A stretch of 64,000 nucleotides of DNA from JAIVJZ01 sp036386515 (GTDB taxonomy: Bacteria; Acidobacteriota; Blastocatellia; Pyrinomonadales; Pyrinomonadaceae), in contig DASVVO010000084.1 of the NCBI GenBank assembly GCA_036386515.1, forward strand, positions 1 through 64,000, given 5' to 3'. The notes under the pieces were generated by a model. It was not told the DNA's origin. It searched no databases and saw nothing but the letters and a program-made list of their open reading frames with translations. A program made the translations under genes and the position numbers. Positions 56,131 through 64,000 of this stretch are shown in pieces. Each line of letters begins with the position of its first letter. Within the stretch, counting starts at the first letter, position 1.

Positions 56131-56364
56131 GAGACTGTTTGAGAAGTCCCATCAGGGACAATTGCTAATAGCCCGGCACTTCAGTGTCGGGTTGCCGGGC
56201 ACAACGAACAAGTTGAGTCCCGTAGGGACGATTGAATGTGCGGTGACTGATCCGTCAATCGTCCCTACGGGACTAGATAAATATTTGTCGCTCACACTCC
56301 CGGCACTAAAGTGCCGGGCTATTGTCAGTCGTCCCTAACGGGACTTTCTCAGACAGCTTTTAAG
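56128..56364. repeat. Composite palindromic element, copy B
   Basis: It shares order and sequence with copy A at 34926: GTCCC/AGGGAC hairpin, TAGCCCGGC hairpin, GAGTCCCGTAGGGAC with GATTGAATG, inverted partner, CCCGGCACTAAAGTGCCGGG hairpin and final GTCCC unit. Ends resemble CTGTTTGA / TCAGACAG inverted repeats. It begins at the TAA stop of ettA and contains no gene. Confidence 0.85.
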
Positions 56365-56390
56365 ATGCGGAGAGTTAAACGTTAATCAAG

Positions 56391-57143
56391 GTGAAGAGAA
56401 GCGACAAGCGTGTGATCAAAGCGGGGTGCTGCGGTTTTCGCCTATCGCAGGCCGAGTACGCGGCGCGCTTCGGCGTGGTTGAAGTGCAGCAGACGTTTTA
56501 CCAGCCGCCGCAGGTGAAGACGCTCGAACGCTGGCGCGCCGATGCCCCACCCGAATTTGAATTCACGCTCAAGGCCTGGCAACTCATCACGCACGAAGCG
56601 CGCAGCCCGACCTACCGCCGCCTGAAAAGAGAATTGACGGAAGGCGAAAAGGCGGAGGCGGGTTCGTTTCGCCCGACGCCCATCGTGCGCGAGGCCTGGG
56701 AGGTGACGCTCGCCTGCGTCGAAGCCTTGCGGGCGACGCGCGTGCTGTTTCAATGCCCGTCAAGTTTCACGCCGACGCAGGAACACGTGCGCGACCTGCG
56801 CGACTTCTTCAAGCACCTCAAGCGGCCGCGCCGGAAGCTCGTCTATCTCTGGGAGCCGCGCGGTAATTGGCCGGATGAATTGGTCAGGGAGTTGTGCGCC
56901 GAACTCGATCTCACGCACGTTGTCGATCCGTTCGCGGCGCGCACGTTGACGCCGGGGCGAAGTTATTACCGTCTGCACGGGCGCACCGGCTGGCGTTATC
57001 AATATGAAGACGACGAACTCGCGGAACTCATCTCGATGTTGCCGGCCGAGGGCGTCTCTTACGTGTTGTTCAATAACGTGCGGATGCTGGACGACGCCGC
57101 GCGGTTTCAGGAGTTGGTGCGGGTAGGCGAGAAAGGCGAGTAG
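56391..57143 (+). CDS. DUF72 protein
   Basis: A 250-residue protein of the DUF72 (YecE-like) TIM-barrel family. Hallmarks are the opening KAGCCGFRLSQAEYAARFGVVEV, FEFTLKAWQLITHE (about 58-71), and YYRLHGRTGWRYQYEDDEL near residue 200. The family may have a metal- or carbohydrate-related activity; the function is unproven. The start is a GTG just after palindromic element B; no clear ribosome site is visible. Confidence 0.88.
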   Translation: MKRSDKRVIKAGCCGFRLSQAEYAARFGVVEVQQTFYQPPQVKTLERWRADAPPEFEFTLKAWQLITHEARSPTYRRLKRELTEGEKAEAGSFRPTPIVREAWEVTLACVEALRATRVLFQCPSSFTPTQEHVRDLRDFFKHLKRPRRKLVYLWEPRGNWPDELVRELCAELDLTHVVDPFAARTLTPGRSYYRLHGRTGWRYQYEDDELAELISMLPAEGVSYVLFNNVRMLDDAARFQELVRVGEKGE

Positions 57144-57183
57144 CCGGGTTCGAGAACTAACCACGGGATGAAGGGCTGACGGG

Positions 57184-57960
57184 ATGATGGATGATGAATT
57201 GAAAGATAAGATCGCGCTGGTGACCGGGGCGAGTTCGGGCATCGGGCGCGCGACGGCGTTTAAGTTCGCCGCGGCGGGCGCGCGGGTCGCATTGGTCGGG
57301 CGCGACGGGGAGGCGTTGGAGGCGGTCGCCGTTGAGATCGTGAAACTGGGCGGGGAAGCCTTCGCCGTCGCGGCCGATGTCACGAAAGAGCCGGACGCCG
57401 AGCGCGCCATGAGCGAGAGCGTCGAGCGGTTCGGCGGGTTGGACGTGCTCGTCAACGCGGCGGGCGGGCTGGTCAACGGAACGGTCGAGACGACGACGCT
57501 TTCCGCCTGGGACGCGATGCTCGACGTGAACCTGCGCGCCGTCTTTCACCTGATGCAACTGTCGGTTCCGCATCTGGAAATTCGGCAGGGAAATATCGTC
57601 AACGTTTCGAGCGTGACGGGCTTGCGCGCCTTCCCCGGCGTGCTGGCCTACTGCGTGTCGAAGGCGGGTGTCGATCAATTGACGCGCTGCGCCGCGCTGG
57701 AACTGGCGGGTAAAAAGATCAGGGTCAACGCCGTCAACCCCGGCGTCGTGCGGACACAGGTACACCGGCGCGGCGGCATGAGCGAAGACGCATACGCCGC
57801 CTTCCTCGAACATTCGCGCACGACGCATCCGCTCGGGCGCATCGGCGAAGCGGACGAAATCGCCGACTTGATACTGTTTCTGGCCTCGTCGCGCGCCGCC
57901 TGGATCACGGGCGCGACCTATTCGATAGACGGCGGGCGGGCGCAGACGTGCGCGCGTTAA
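57184..57960 (+). CDS. Short-chain dehydrogenase/reductase
   Basis: A 258-residue classical SDR. The Rossmann cofactor motif is TGASSGIG (about 14-21), the NAG motif VNAAGGL, the catalytic Ser in NVSSVTGL and the Tyr/Lys pair in YCVSKAG. The C-terminus ITGATYSIDGG is typical of the FabG-like branch. The lack of an Arg after the glycine motif suggests NAD(H) use, which is only a hint. It is 40 bases after the DUF72 gene. The substrate is unknown. Confidence 0.92.
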   Translation: MMDDELKDKIALVTGASSGIGRATAFKFAAAGARVALVGRDGEALEAVAVEIVKLGGEAFAVAADVTKEPDAERAMSESVERFGGLDVLVNAAGGLVNGTVETTTLSAWDAMLDVNLRAVFHLMQLSVPHLEIRQGNIVNVSSVTGLRAFPGVLAYCVSKAGVDQLTRCAALELAGKKIRVNAVNPGVVRTQVHRRGGMSEDAYAAFLEHSRTTHPLGRIGEADEIADLILFLASSRAAWITGATYSIDGGRAQTCAR

Positions 57961-58041
57961 AGACGGCCGGGCGCGGCGGGAGACTTTAAACGGGGCGGGA
58001 GGCGAGACCGGGTCAGGAGGAGAGTTAGCCCCGCGCTTAGA

Positions 58042-58863
58042 TCATTGAGTTTTCTGATTCGTATTTTTGGACGCCTGGTTTTTGTTGCCCGAGGCGTTGG
58101 CGTTCGATCTGTTTTTGGAGTTGTCGTTTGAGGTGGGATTCAATTTACCCGTCCGCTCCAGCTTCTTCTTCTCTTCCGCGATACGCGCCTGCTGCCTGCG
58201 TGCGTCGGCCTGCGCGCGTTCCAGGGCTTCCTGGGCGCGATAGTCGTCCGGGTCGAGTTCCACAGACTTCTTGAAAGCCCCGACGGCATCGCTATAACGC
58301 GCGAGCTTGTTGTAGGTCAGTCCGATGTCGTAGTAGGTCGCGCTGTCGGGTTCCGTGAGTTTGACGCCGCGGCGATAGGCTTCGATGGCCTTCTGATAAT
58401 CGCCGAGACGGTTGTAAGCCTCGCCCAGATTCAGTTGCGCCTCCGCGTTTTTCGGCTCTTTGTCCACCAACTTCTCATAAGCCTTAGCGGCCTTTTCGTA
58501 AGCCTTTTCGGCGTCTTCTTTCCGGCCGAGCGCTTTGTAAGCCAGACCGAGTTTCAAATAGCCCACGGCGAAGTCGGGGTCGAGCGCGGTGGCCTGGCGA
58601 AACGCCTCGGCCGCTTGCTCGTCGCGGTTCTGCTTGTAGAGTTCCATGCCGAGCGTGTAATAGCCGGGCGCGTCCTGCGTGGGCGGTTCGGGGATGGCGA
58701 CCGCGGGAGTGGAACTTTCGGGCGAAGCGGTGGCGGCGGCGGCGACGGCGGGCGACGGGCTGCCCGCGACGATAACGTCCGTCGCCGGTTTATTTTGCCT
58801 GGAACAACCGGACTGGCCGAATGCGAGCAAACAGAAGAGTGTGACGTAGAGCGAAGTTCTCAT
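58042..58863 (-). CDS. TPR-repeat lipoprotein
   Basis: A 273-residue lipoprotein with lipobox GQSGC (Cys20). After an Ala/Pro-rich linker, three to four TPR units follow (about 65-210): YYTLGMELYKQNRDEQAAEAF, AVGYLKLGLAYKALGRKEDA, AQLNLGEAYNRLGDYQKAIEAY. The tail is Asn/Lys-rich and disordered. It probably scaffolds envelope complexes. It is similar in layout to the TPR lipoprotein encoded at 59382. Confidence 0.87.
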   Translation of the reverse strand: MRTSLYVTLFCLLAFGQSGCSRQNKPATDVIVAGSPSPAVAAAATASPESSTPAVAIPEPPTQDAPGYYTLGMELYKQNRDEQAAEAFRQATALDPDFAVGYLKLGLAYKALGRKEDAEKAYEKAAKAYEKLVDKEPKNAEAQLNLGEAYNRLGDYQKAIEAYRRGVKLTEPDSATYYDIGLTYNKLARYSDAVGAFKKSVELDPDDYRAQEALERAQADARRQQARIAEEKKKLERTGKLNPTSNDNSKNRSNANASGNKNQASKNTNQKTQ

Positions 58864-59381
58864 GGCCGCGACCTGCGATGTTAGAAATTGGGAGCAGTTA
58901 TGATCTAAGCCAAAACGGGGCGCGCGTCAATGGGCGAGAATTGGAGGGGCTGGAGACGGGTTGCGCCAGGTCGGCGTTCGCAAAAGAAAGGGCGGCGCGC
59001 GTCGTGTGTTTCGAGAGTCGCCCCGCCCGTTAAGTGATGTGTCAGGTACTTCCGCCGTTCGCTTTGCTTCAAAGGTAAATAGATTCAACTACTCCCTGTG
59101 ACAGATGTTCGACGTGCGAAGAGCGTGGATTCTAGCGCGGGCGGAAAAACGAGGTCTGTACGAGAGCGTACTCGAAAAGCCGTGGAGCACGAGCAGCGTG
59201 AGGTTGAATTTCCCCGGACGGCAAAAGAGGCGTCAGACTCCCCCAAGCCTGCCGCCTCTTTTTGTCCGTCCAGTTGCCGTAAAAGGATGACGCGAATATA
59301 CGCGCGGCCGGCGGCCTGTAGGTTGCAAAGAGATTGCGGTTGGATTACATAACGAATAAGGGCGAAAAATGTTTTTCGCCC
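58864..59381. other. Intergenic region with terminator hairpins
   Basis: This 518-base gap holds two hairpins listed separately and the promoter of the downstream lipoprotein gene. Possible small non-coding RNA between them (about 58980-59280), but I see no match to tmRNA, RNase P or SRP RNA. ORFs there look random. Confidence 0.45.
59216..59271. terminator. GC-rich hairpin with A/T tracts (bidirectional terminator-like)
   Basis: Arms 59216-59232 and 59253-59271 pair except for two small bulges, with A-tract on one side and T-tract on the other. Confidence 0.55.
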
Positions 59382-59383
59382 TT
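59358..59383 (-). terminator. Intrinsic terminator overlapping the TPR lipoprotein stop
   Basis: A perfect 12-bp stem (AAGGGCGAAAAA and its complement) with a 2-base loop begins at the stop codon of the minus-strand TPR gene. Confidence 0.75.
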
Positions 59384-60230
59384 ACTTTTGCTGCTTCATC
59401 TTCTCGTCGAGCATCGCGGCGAGTTCGGGGTTCGTGCCTTTCAAGGCGTTGTATTCGGCGGCGGCTTCGTCGCGTTTGCCGGTCTCCAAATACAGCACGG
59501 CCAGACGCAGGCGCGCTTGGCCGTCTTCCGGCTTGAGCTTGACCGCTTCCCGGTAGGCATTGATCGCCAGGTCAAATTGTTTGAGGCGGCTGTAAGAATT
59601 GCCCAGGTTGAAGAACGCGTCTGAATCTTTCGGATTGTGGCGGGCGGCCTGCTGGAACGCCGTGACAGCCTCTTGCGATTGCCCCATCTCGGTGTAGAGG
59701 TTGCCCAAACTGAAATAGGTTTCGGCGTGGTCGGGCTGGAGGCTCACGGCTTTGCGGAAGGCGTCGAGCGCATCCTTCGTGCGTTTCTGATCAACGTAGA
59801 CGTTGCCCATCTCGTTGTAAGCGTTCGCGTTCCTGGGGTTGAGTTTGAGCGACTCCTGGAAAGCGGCTAAGGCGTCGTCGTGGCGTTCCAGACGCAGGTA
59901 ACACTGGCCGAGTTCGAAACGCGCGGCGGCATCCTTCGGGTCGAGGCGGATGGCCTGCTCGTACTGTTCCGCCGCCTGTTGGAATTTTCCGGCCGTGAAA
60001 TATAAGTTGGCGAGATTATAGTAGCCGGCGGAATCGTTCGGATTCTTGCGGATGGCTTCCTGATCGAGTTTGACGAACTCGCTCAAGGCCGCCTCCACGT
60101 TCGGCGTCGGCGACGCGGCCGCCTTGGCCGCTTGATTGGCGGCGGGCGGTGAATTCGATTTTTTGCAGGCCGAAGGTAAGAGCAGAAGCGAAAGCAGGAG
60201 GATGGCCGGAAGGAGCAGCGGTCTTTTCAT
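59382..60230 (-). CDS. TPR-repeat lipoprotein
   Basis: A 282-residue lipoprotein with lipobox LLLPSAC (Cys near 19). About six to seven TPR units fill residues 60-260, for example AGYYNLANLYFTAGKFQQAAE and AETYFSLGNLYTEMGQSQEAV. The start at 60228-60230 gives a clean lipoprotein signal (MKRPLLLPAILLL); an upstream start at 60314 would bury it behind 28 residues. Likely a periplasmic protein-interaction scaffold. Confidence 0.9.
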   Translation of the reverse strand: MKRPLLLPAILLLSLLLLPSACKKSNSPPAANQAAKAAASPTPNVEAALSEFVKLDQEAIRKNPNDSAGYYNLANLYFTAGKFQQAAEQYEQAIRLDPKDAAARFELGQCYLRLERHDDALAAFQESLKLNPRNANAYNEMGNVYVDQKRTKDALDAFRKAVSLQPDHAETYFSLGNLYTEMGQSQEAVTAFQQAARHNPKDSDAFFNLGNSYSRLKQFDLAINAYREAVKLKPEDGQARLRLAVLYLETGKRDEAAAEYNALKGTNPELAAMLDEKMKQQK

Positions 60231-60405
60231 CTGGTACGCTCGCGTTGAATCGATATTTTGCAGGGCACGGCTGACAAGATTAGCAACGAAACTTTGTCCG
60301 CGCAAACGCGTCACGGAATGTGCGGTCGTGGGATTCGGTCGAGACTTGAAAAGAGGGACGCGTTTGTCAGGGGGCGGATGTGAAAACAGGTGCGGCTCAA
60401 ATGGC

Positions 60406-60444
60406 GAAAGGCCGACTGCGCCCTCGCAACGCAGTCGGCCTTTC
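60406..60444. terminator. Strong hairpin, terminator-like
   Basis: A 15-bp perfect stem (GAAAGGCCGACTGCG with complement) and a 9-base loop, with flanking A and T bases on both sides, follow the response regulator gene on the minus strand. Confidence 0.75.
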
Positions 60445-60574
60445 GTCTCTCACACCATTCCATTTGGGGGAAGGATGCGATATGGCTGCGGACTCTAACA
60501 CCAAAACTTCGATTTGACAAGACGGAACCGGCGCATGTTGAACGAAGCGCGAACGCTTCCGTGCGCCCGCGCTG

Positions 60575-60955
60575 TCAGGCTACGCGGGCGTTCCGGTCGA
60601 GGTGGCGTTTGACGCAGTCGTCCAGGTCTTGGATCAACTGTTTCTTGTCCACGTAGCCGTCGATATGGGGCGCGGGCGACTCTTCGCAATCGCCGGGGAA
60701 ATTCTCCGACGTGATGAGAATGACGGGAACTTGTTCGTGGCCGGGAATCTCACGCAGTCGGCGGGATGTGTCCAGGCCGTTCAGACCGTTCATCCGGTAG
60801 TCCATGATGATGAGATCGACGGGAGTTTCGCGCGCGACTTCCAGAGCTTGCTCGCCGGAGTCGGCTTCAAAGAGGCGATAGGGGTTTTTCCTGAGAATGT
60901 CTCTCGTGAGGCGACGCCAGATGTCGGAGTCGTCTACAATTAAAATGTTCGTCAT
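60575..60955 (-). CDS. Single-domain response regulator
   Basis: A 126-residue receiver with ILIVDDSDIW (acidic pocket), phosphoacceptor Asp in LIIMDYRMNGLNG and a switch segment near VILITSENFPGD. The usual Lys is present in GYVDKKQL. No output domain, so it acts in a phosphorelay or on a partner protein. It is divergent from the RNase Z gene. Confidence 0.9.
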   Translation of the reverse strand: MTNILIVDDSDIWRRLTRDILRKNPYRLFEADSGEQALEVARETPVDLIIMDYRMNGLNGLDTSRRLREIPGHEQVPVILITSENFPGDCEESPAPHIDGYVDKKQLIQDLDDCVKRHLDRNARVA

Positions 60956-61057
60956 GAGGGGAATCCTTTGTCGCTCGGGGTCGGAGCAAAGTCAGATAAT
61001 CTCTTAAGCCATATCCTTTTTTATGTCAAACAATGTGACGGGAGATTTTAGTTAATT

Positions 61058-62002
61058 TTGCAGATCACTTTTTTAGGGACGAGCGCGGGCGTGCCGACGC
61101 GTGCGCGAAACGTTTCCAGCGTCGCGCTGAGCCTGCCGCAACGCGCCGAGACGTGGCTGTTCGACTGCGGCGAGGGCACGCAGCACCAGTTGCAACGCAC
61201 GCCGATCAAGATCAGTCACATCAACCGCATCTTCATCACACACCTGCACGGCGATCACCTCTTCGGCTTGATGGGTCTGCTCGCCACCTGCGGTTTGGCC
61301 GGGCAAGGACAGGCGATACATCTCTATGGCCCCGACGGCCTCGAAGAATATGTTCGCGTGTGCAGCCGCATCTCGCGCACCACTCTCTCCGACTCGCTCA
61401 AAATACAGATTGTCGAACCCGGCCTCATTCATCGCGAAGAAGATTTCAGCGTCACCTGCCAGCCGCTCAAACATCGCATCCCCTCTTTCGGCTATCGCGT
61501 GACGGAGAGCGACCGGCCGGGGAAGTTTGATGTCGAGCGGGCGCACGCCCTCGGCATCCCGCCCGGCCCTCTCTACGGGCGTTTGAAGAACGGCGAGAGC
61601 GTCGAACTGGCGGACGGGCGCGTCGTTGATGGAAGCGAGTTAATCGGGGAGACGCTGGTGGGGCGTTCCGTCGTCTATTGCACCGACACGATCTATTGCC
61701 GGGGTGCGGTCGCCCTCGCGGGGGACGCGGACGCCTTGATCCACGAGGCGACCTTTGCCGAACAGGACGAACCGCTGGCCGTGCAGAGCATGCACTCCAC
61801 CGCCACGATGGCCGCGCGCGTGGCGAGCGAGGCGCAGGCGCGCCACCTGCTCCTCACTCACTTCAGCCCGCGCTACACGCCCGACGGCCACATCACGCCC
61901 GACGAACTGCTCGCGCAGGCGCGCGCCGTCTTTCCCCGCACGGACATGGCGCGCGACCTGATGACCTACGCGGTTCCCCGCCGCGACCGGAATTCTCCCT
62001 GA
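61058..62002 (+). CDS. rnz: Ribonuclease Z
   Basis: A 314-residue tRNA 3'-processing endonuclease of the metallo-beta-lactamase fold. It opens with ITFLGTSAGVPTRARNVSSVAL. The zinc motif HxHxDH is FITHLHGDHLFGL (about 62-74), and later ligands are in VVYCTDTIYC and HLLLTHFSPRY. Length fits the short bacterial RNase Z form. The start appears to be TTG, with GGAGA about 12 bases upstream; no ATG fits. Confidence 0.95.
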   Translation: MQITFLGTSAGVPTRARNVSSVALSLPQRAETWLFDCGEGTQHQLQRTPIKISHINRIFITHLHGDHLFGLMGLLATCGLAGQGQAIHLYGPDGLEEYVRVCSRISRTTLSDSLKIQIVEPGLIHREEDFSVTCQPLKHRIPSFGYRVTESDRPGKFDVERAHALGIPPGPLYGRLKNGESVELADGRVVDGSELIGETLVGRSVVYCTDTIYCRGAVALAGDADALIHEATFAEQDEPLAVQSMHSTATMAARVASEAQARHLLLTHFSPRYTPDGHITPDELLAQARAVFPRTDMARDLMTYAVPRRDRNSP

Positions 62003-62194
62003 GACCCGAACCCCGGACGAAAAACTTGGAGTGAGAAAGACAGGCGAGACGGCCGCCGCCGGCGGGTCGCGGACATTTCCGGCGGAGCCGGTTACCTGAT
62101 TGAAAAAAAACAGGGGGAAGGTTAGATTGTCTGCGCCTTCAAAGCCCGCCGCCGGGTCATTTACAAGTGAAAGCTCCGAGGAGTAACAAAGGCC

Positions 62195-63811
62195 ATGTCA
62201 CGCCCTTCGCCACCGCGTAACGATAGATTCGAGGATTACGTTCCCGTCGCCGAACGGCTGGAAAGATTTTACGAGCGATTCCCCGACGGGCGCGTCATCA
62301 CCCACATCATCGAACACAATTCCGAGAGCGGCTTCGTCCTCATGCGCGCCGAAGTTTATCGCTCGCCCGACGACGCCCAACCCGCCGCGACCGGCCACGC
62401 CTTCGAGGTGCGCGGCGAATCCTACGTCAACAAAACGAGTTATATAGAAAACTGCGAATGCGTCCCCATTGATAGTGAAATACTGACGCGGCGCGGATTT
62501 GTTCTCTATTGGGAACTCAATATCGGCGAAGATGTTTTAGCTTATGATCCTGAGACGGATCGATGTGTGTGGACTCCGCTTTTGCGAGTCACAACATATA
62601 ATGATGCCCCTGTCTTTAGAGTTAGCAATAAGCACTCGTTCGATTTTAGGTGTACAAAAGATCATACGTGGGCGGTGCTGGCGCAGAAGGCGAGAGGTTT
62701 TAAGCGTGAGCTACGCAAGACCAATGAGTTGCATGTCAGTGACCGTTTAATCACCGCCGCCCGTGCGGATGATGGCGACTCAACTATTTCACCGGAGGAA
62801 GCGGCAATAATCGGCTGGATTTTTACCGACGGACACTTTCATTGGTTTAGCGATAAATGGCTAGTGGCATATATCAGTCAATCCAAACAAGCACATCTTG
62901 ATGAACTTCGAGCCTTATTAGGTGAGGTCTCACGCGAAGACAAATTCGCATCTACAGTACGAACTTTTCCCACTGGGCGCACCTATCAAACGAAAGGAGG
63001 ATTCAGGTGGAATTTGCGCGGAAAATATGTGCGCCTACTCTTTGAGAAGGCGGGGATTAAAGATGCTTCTGATTTGCCGGGACTCGCTCTTCGCCTAACT
63101 TCTCAAGCGCGTGCATCAATGCTCCGCGCGATGATTCAGGCGGAGGGGGATGAGGTCGGGCGCTTCGGACAAAAGAGCGGCCCGGTCTTTGATACATTTC
63201 AGTTGCTTGCAACGCTTGAAGGATATGCTTTAGGTAAGATGGCGCGTGACAGTCAGGGTGTTATCAATGTGCAGAAATTGAAAACACGCCGAAATATCTG
63301 TGCTTCCCAATTCAATGTGGAGGAGGTCGAAAGGCAGCCTGTTTGGTGTCCCACGACAAAGTTCGGCACATGGGTGATGAGACAGAGAGGCCAGATCACA
63401 ATTACCGGTAATACTGGAAGCGTAGGGCGCGCGTTGGCTTTGCTCGGCTTCGAGGTGAAGCGCGGCATTGCGAGCCGGGAGGAACTGGAAAAGACTTCGC
63501 GGATGACGACTGACAAAACGGCGCGCGCGGCGAATGTTGCCCCGACGACGACTCCAACTCCGGCCGCCACCGCCGCCGCCCCTGCTGCTCCTCCCCCGCC
63601 TGCCCCGGCGGAAAAGATCGTGAACCTCGACGCTGAAATTCTGCAAAGCGCGGGCGCGCTCGGTTACGACGCGGCGAAGGTGCGCAAGTGGATCGATCAA
63701 AAGTACAAGGTCACGGGCGGCCTGGACGCGCTCGGCGCGGACGACAAGCGCGAAGTGCTCAGGGTGTTTCGTGAGAAGGCTTCACCGGCGGCGAAGTCCA
63801 CGACCAAATAA
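62195..63811 (+). CDS. Probable single-strand-annealing-type protein interrupted by an intein
   Basis: A 538-residue precursor. The host parts (1-88 and 407-538) join across the intein as SYIENCE / TGSVGRALALLGFE. The pattern resembles Erf/Rad52-superfamily ssDNA-annealing or related recombination proteins (YxENxET..GRALA), but the family call is by eye. The extein C-terminus has an Ala/Pro/Thr linker (about 445-475) and a helical tail (VNLDAEILQSAGALGYDAAKV). Residues 89-406 are an intein. GAGGAG precedes the ATG. Splicing would yield a 220-residue protein. Confidence 0.75.
   Translation: MSRPSPPRNDRFEDYVPVAERLERFYERFPDGRVITHIIEHNSESGFVLMRAEVYRSPDDAQPAATGHAFEVRGESYVNKTSYIENCECVPIDSEILTRRGFVLYWELNIGEDVLAYDPETDRCVWTPLLRVTTYNDAPVFRVSNKHSFDFRCTKDHTWAVLAQKARGFKRELRKTNELHVSDRLITAARADDGDSTISPEEAAIIGWIFTDGHFHWFSDKWLVAYISQSKQAHLDELRALLGEVSREDKFASTVRTFPTGRTYQTKGGFRWNLRGKYVRLLFEKAGIKDASDLPGLALRLTSQARASMLRAMIQAEGDEVGRFGQKSGPVFDTFQLLATLEGYALGKMARDSQGVINVQKLKTRRNICASQFNVEEVERQPVWCPTTKFGTWVMRQRGQITITGNTGSVGRALALLGFEVKRGIASREELEKTSRMTTDKTARAANVAPTTTPTPAATAAAPAAPPPPAPAEKIVNLDAEILQSAGALGYDAAKVRKWIDQKYKVTGGLDALGADDKREVLRVFREKASPAAKSTTK
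62459..63412 (+). mobile_element. LAGLIDADG homing-endonuclease intein
   Basis: A 318-residue intein, residues 89-406 of the precursor. It starts at Cys89 (CVPIDSEILTRRG, block A). Block B is CTKDHTWAV with the TxxH motif. The endonuclease motifs are IIGWIFTDGHF and LRAMIQAEGDE (two LAGLIDADG-like helices). The C-terminal junction is ITITGN followed by Thr407; the penultimate residue is Gly rather than the usual His. The DNA is visibly AT-richer than the flanking extein coding sequence (one counted 60-base line, 62521-62580, is 29 G+C), indicating recent transfer. Confidence 0.88.
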
Positions 63812-63941
63812 CGCGATCCAAGACCAGATAACGCGATTGACAGATAGCGCGGTTGAAAGACGGCGGAGATTGCTTGATGCAAACGCCTGAATAGCTCGCG
63901 CGGGGCGAGAAGCGTTCCGGCGGAAACGAATCGCACGGATG

Positions 63942-64000
63942 TTATGCGCCGTCGCCTGTCTCCGGCTCCCAGCCTTCGGCGATGGCGGTGGCGAGGGCGA
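63942..64000 (-). CDS. C-terminal end of an unidentified protein (partial)
   Basis: The last 18 codons of a minus-strand frame that runs off the window. They read ALATAIAEGWEPETGDGA and stop at TAA (63942-63944). Too short to assign. Confidence 0.4.
   Translation of the reverse strand, partial: ALATAIAEGWEPETGDGA

Noticed and set aside
58864..59381. Housekeeping non-coding RNA (tmRNA, RNase P, SRP).
   Set aside because: Conserved core motifs are absent; only terminator-like hairpins seen.

Overview
The window is 64 kb of GC-rich bacterial chromosome, densely packed with genes on both strands. I see no rRNA or tRNA gene. The gene styles suggest an acidobacterium, perhaps class Blastocatellia: an ECF-type sigma factor overlapping a membrane Ser/Thr kinase, FG-GAP/DUF4214 surface proteins, an M36-BACON metalloprotease, propeller-type sensor kinases and many TPR lipoproteins. 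This placement is inferred from gene style, not from a marker gene.

Layout. 0-10 kb: DSD1-like PLP enzyme, ATP-grasp protein, sigma factor/kinase pair, small membrane proteins, a di-iron ferritin-like protein and two oxidoreductases. 10.4-15.1 kb: a CheY-like regulator and a very large PAS/GAF hybrid histidine kinase. 15.6-19.0 kb: a plasmid-like module (small HTH protein, ParA, winged-helix replication-type protein, tyrosine recombinase). The winged-helix gene carries two inverted arrays of a 9-bp repeat inside its coding sequence. 19.1-24.3 kb: a compact four-gene cluster that looks like a small-molecule pathway. It has two Fe(II)/2-oxoglutarate oxygenase-like proteins, an ATP-grasp ligase fused to a fold-III PLP decarboxylase, and a transglutaminase-like Cys-His-Asp protein, and it ends in a strong terminator. 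24.3-35 kb: flavin monooxygenase, HipA-like kinase with DUF3037, a sensor kinase/NarL regulator pair and a giant FG-GAP protein preceded by three 21/22-bp hairpin repeats.

35-43 kb: a SCO1-type copper protein with a heavy-metal-binding domain, a secreted M36 metalloprotease, an MFS exporter, and an AhpD-family gene with an in-frame TGA exactly at the second Cys of the CxxC motif. A SECIS-like hairpin lies at the right distance after the TGA, so this is a candidate selenoprotein. 43-51 kb: GAF protein, then a chaperone-like run (rhodanese-tailed protein, GrpE-like protein, Hsp70), a membrane/SRPBCC protein and a TatT-like lipoprotein. 51-64 kb: GH43 glycosidase, thioesterase, cyclophilin, the ABC-F ATPase EttA, DUF72, SDR, two TPR lipoproteins, a response regulator, RNase Z, and a probable single-strand-annealing-type protein split by a 318-residue LAGLIDADG intein.

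Two ~240-bp composite palindromic elements (34.9 and 56.1 kb) share the same internal order of hairpins and each abuts a gene's stop codon. The strongest leads are the candidate selenoprotein, the in-gene repeat arrays of the ParA/integrase module, the ATP-grasp/decarboxylase cluster and the intein.
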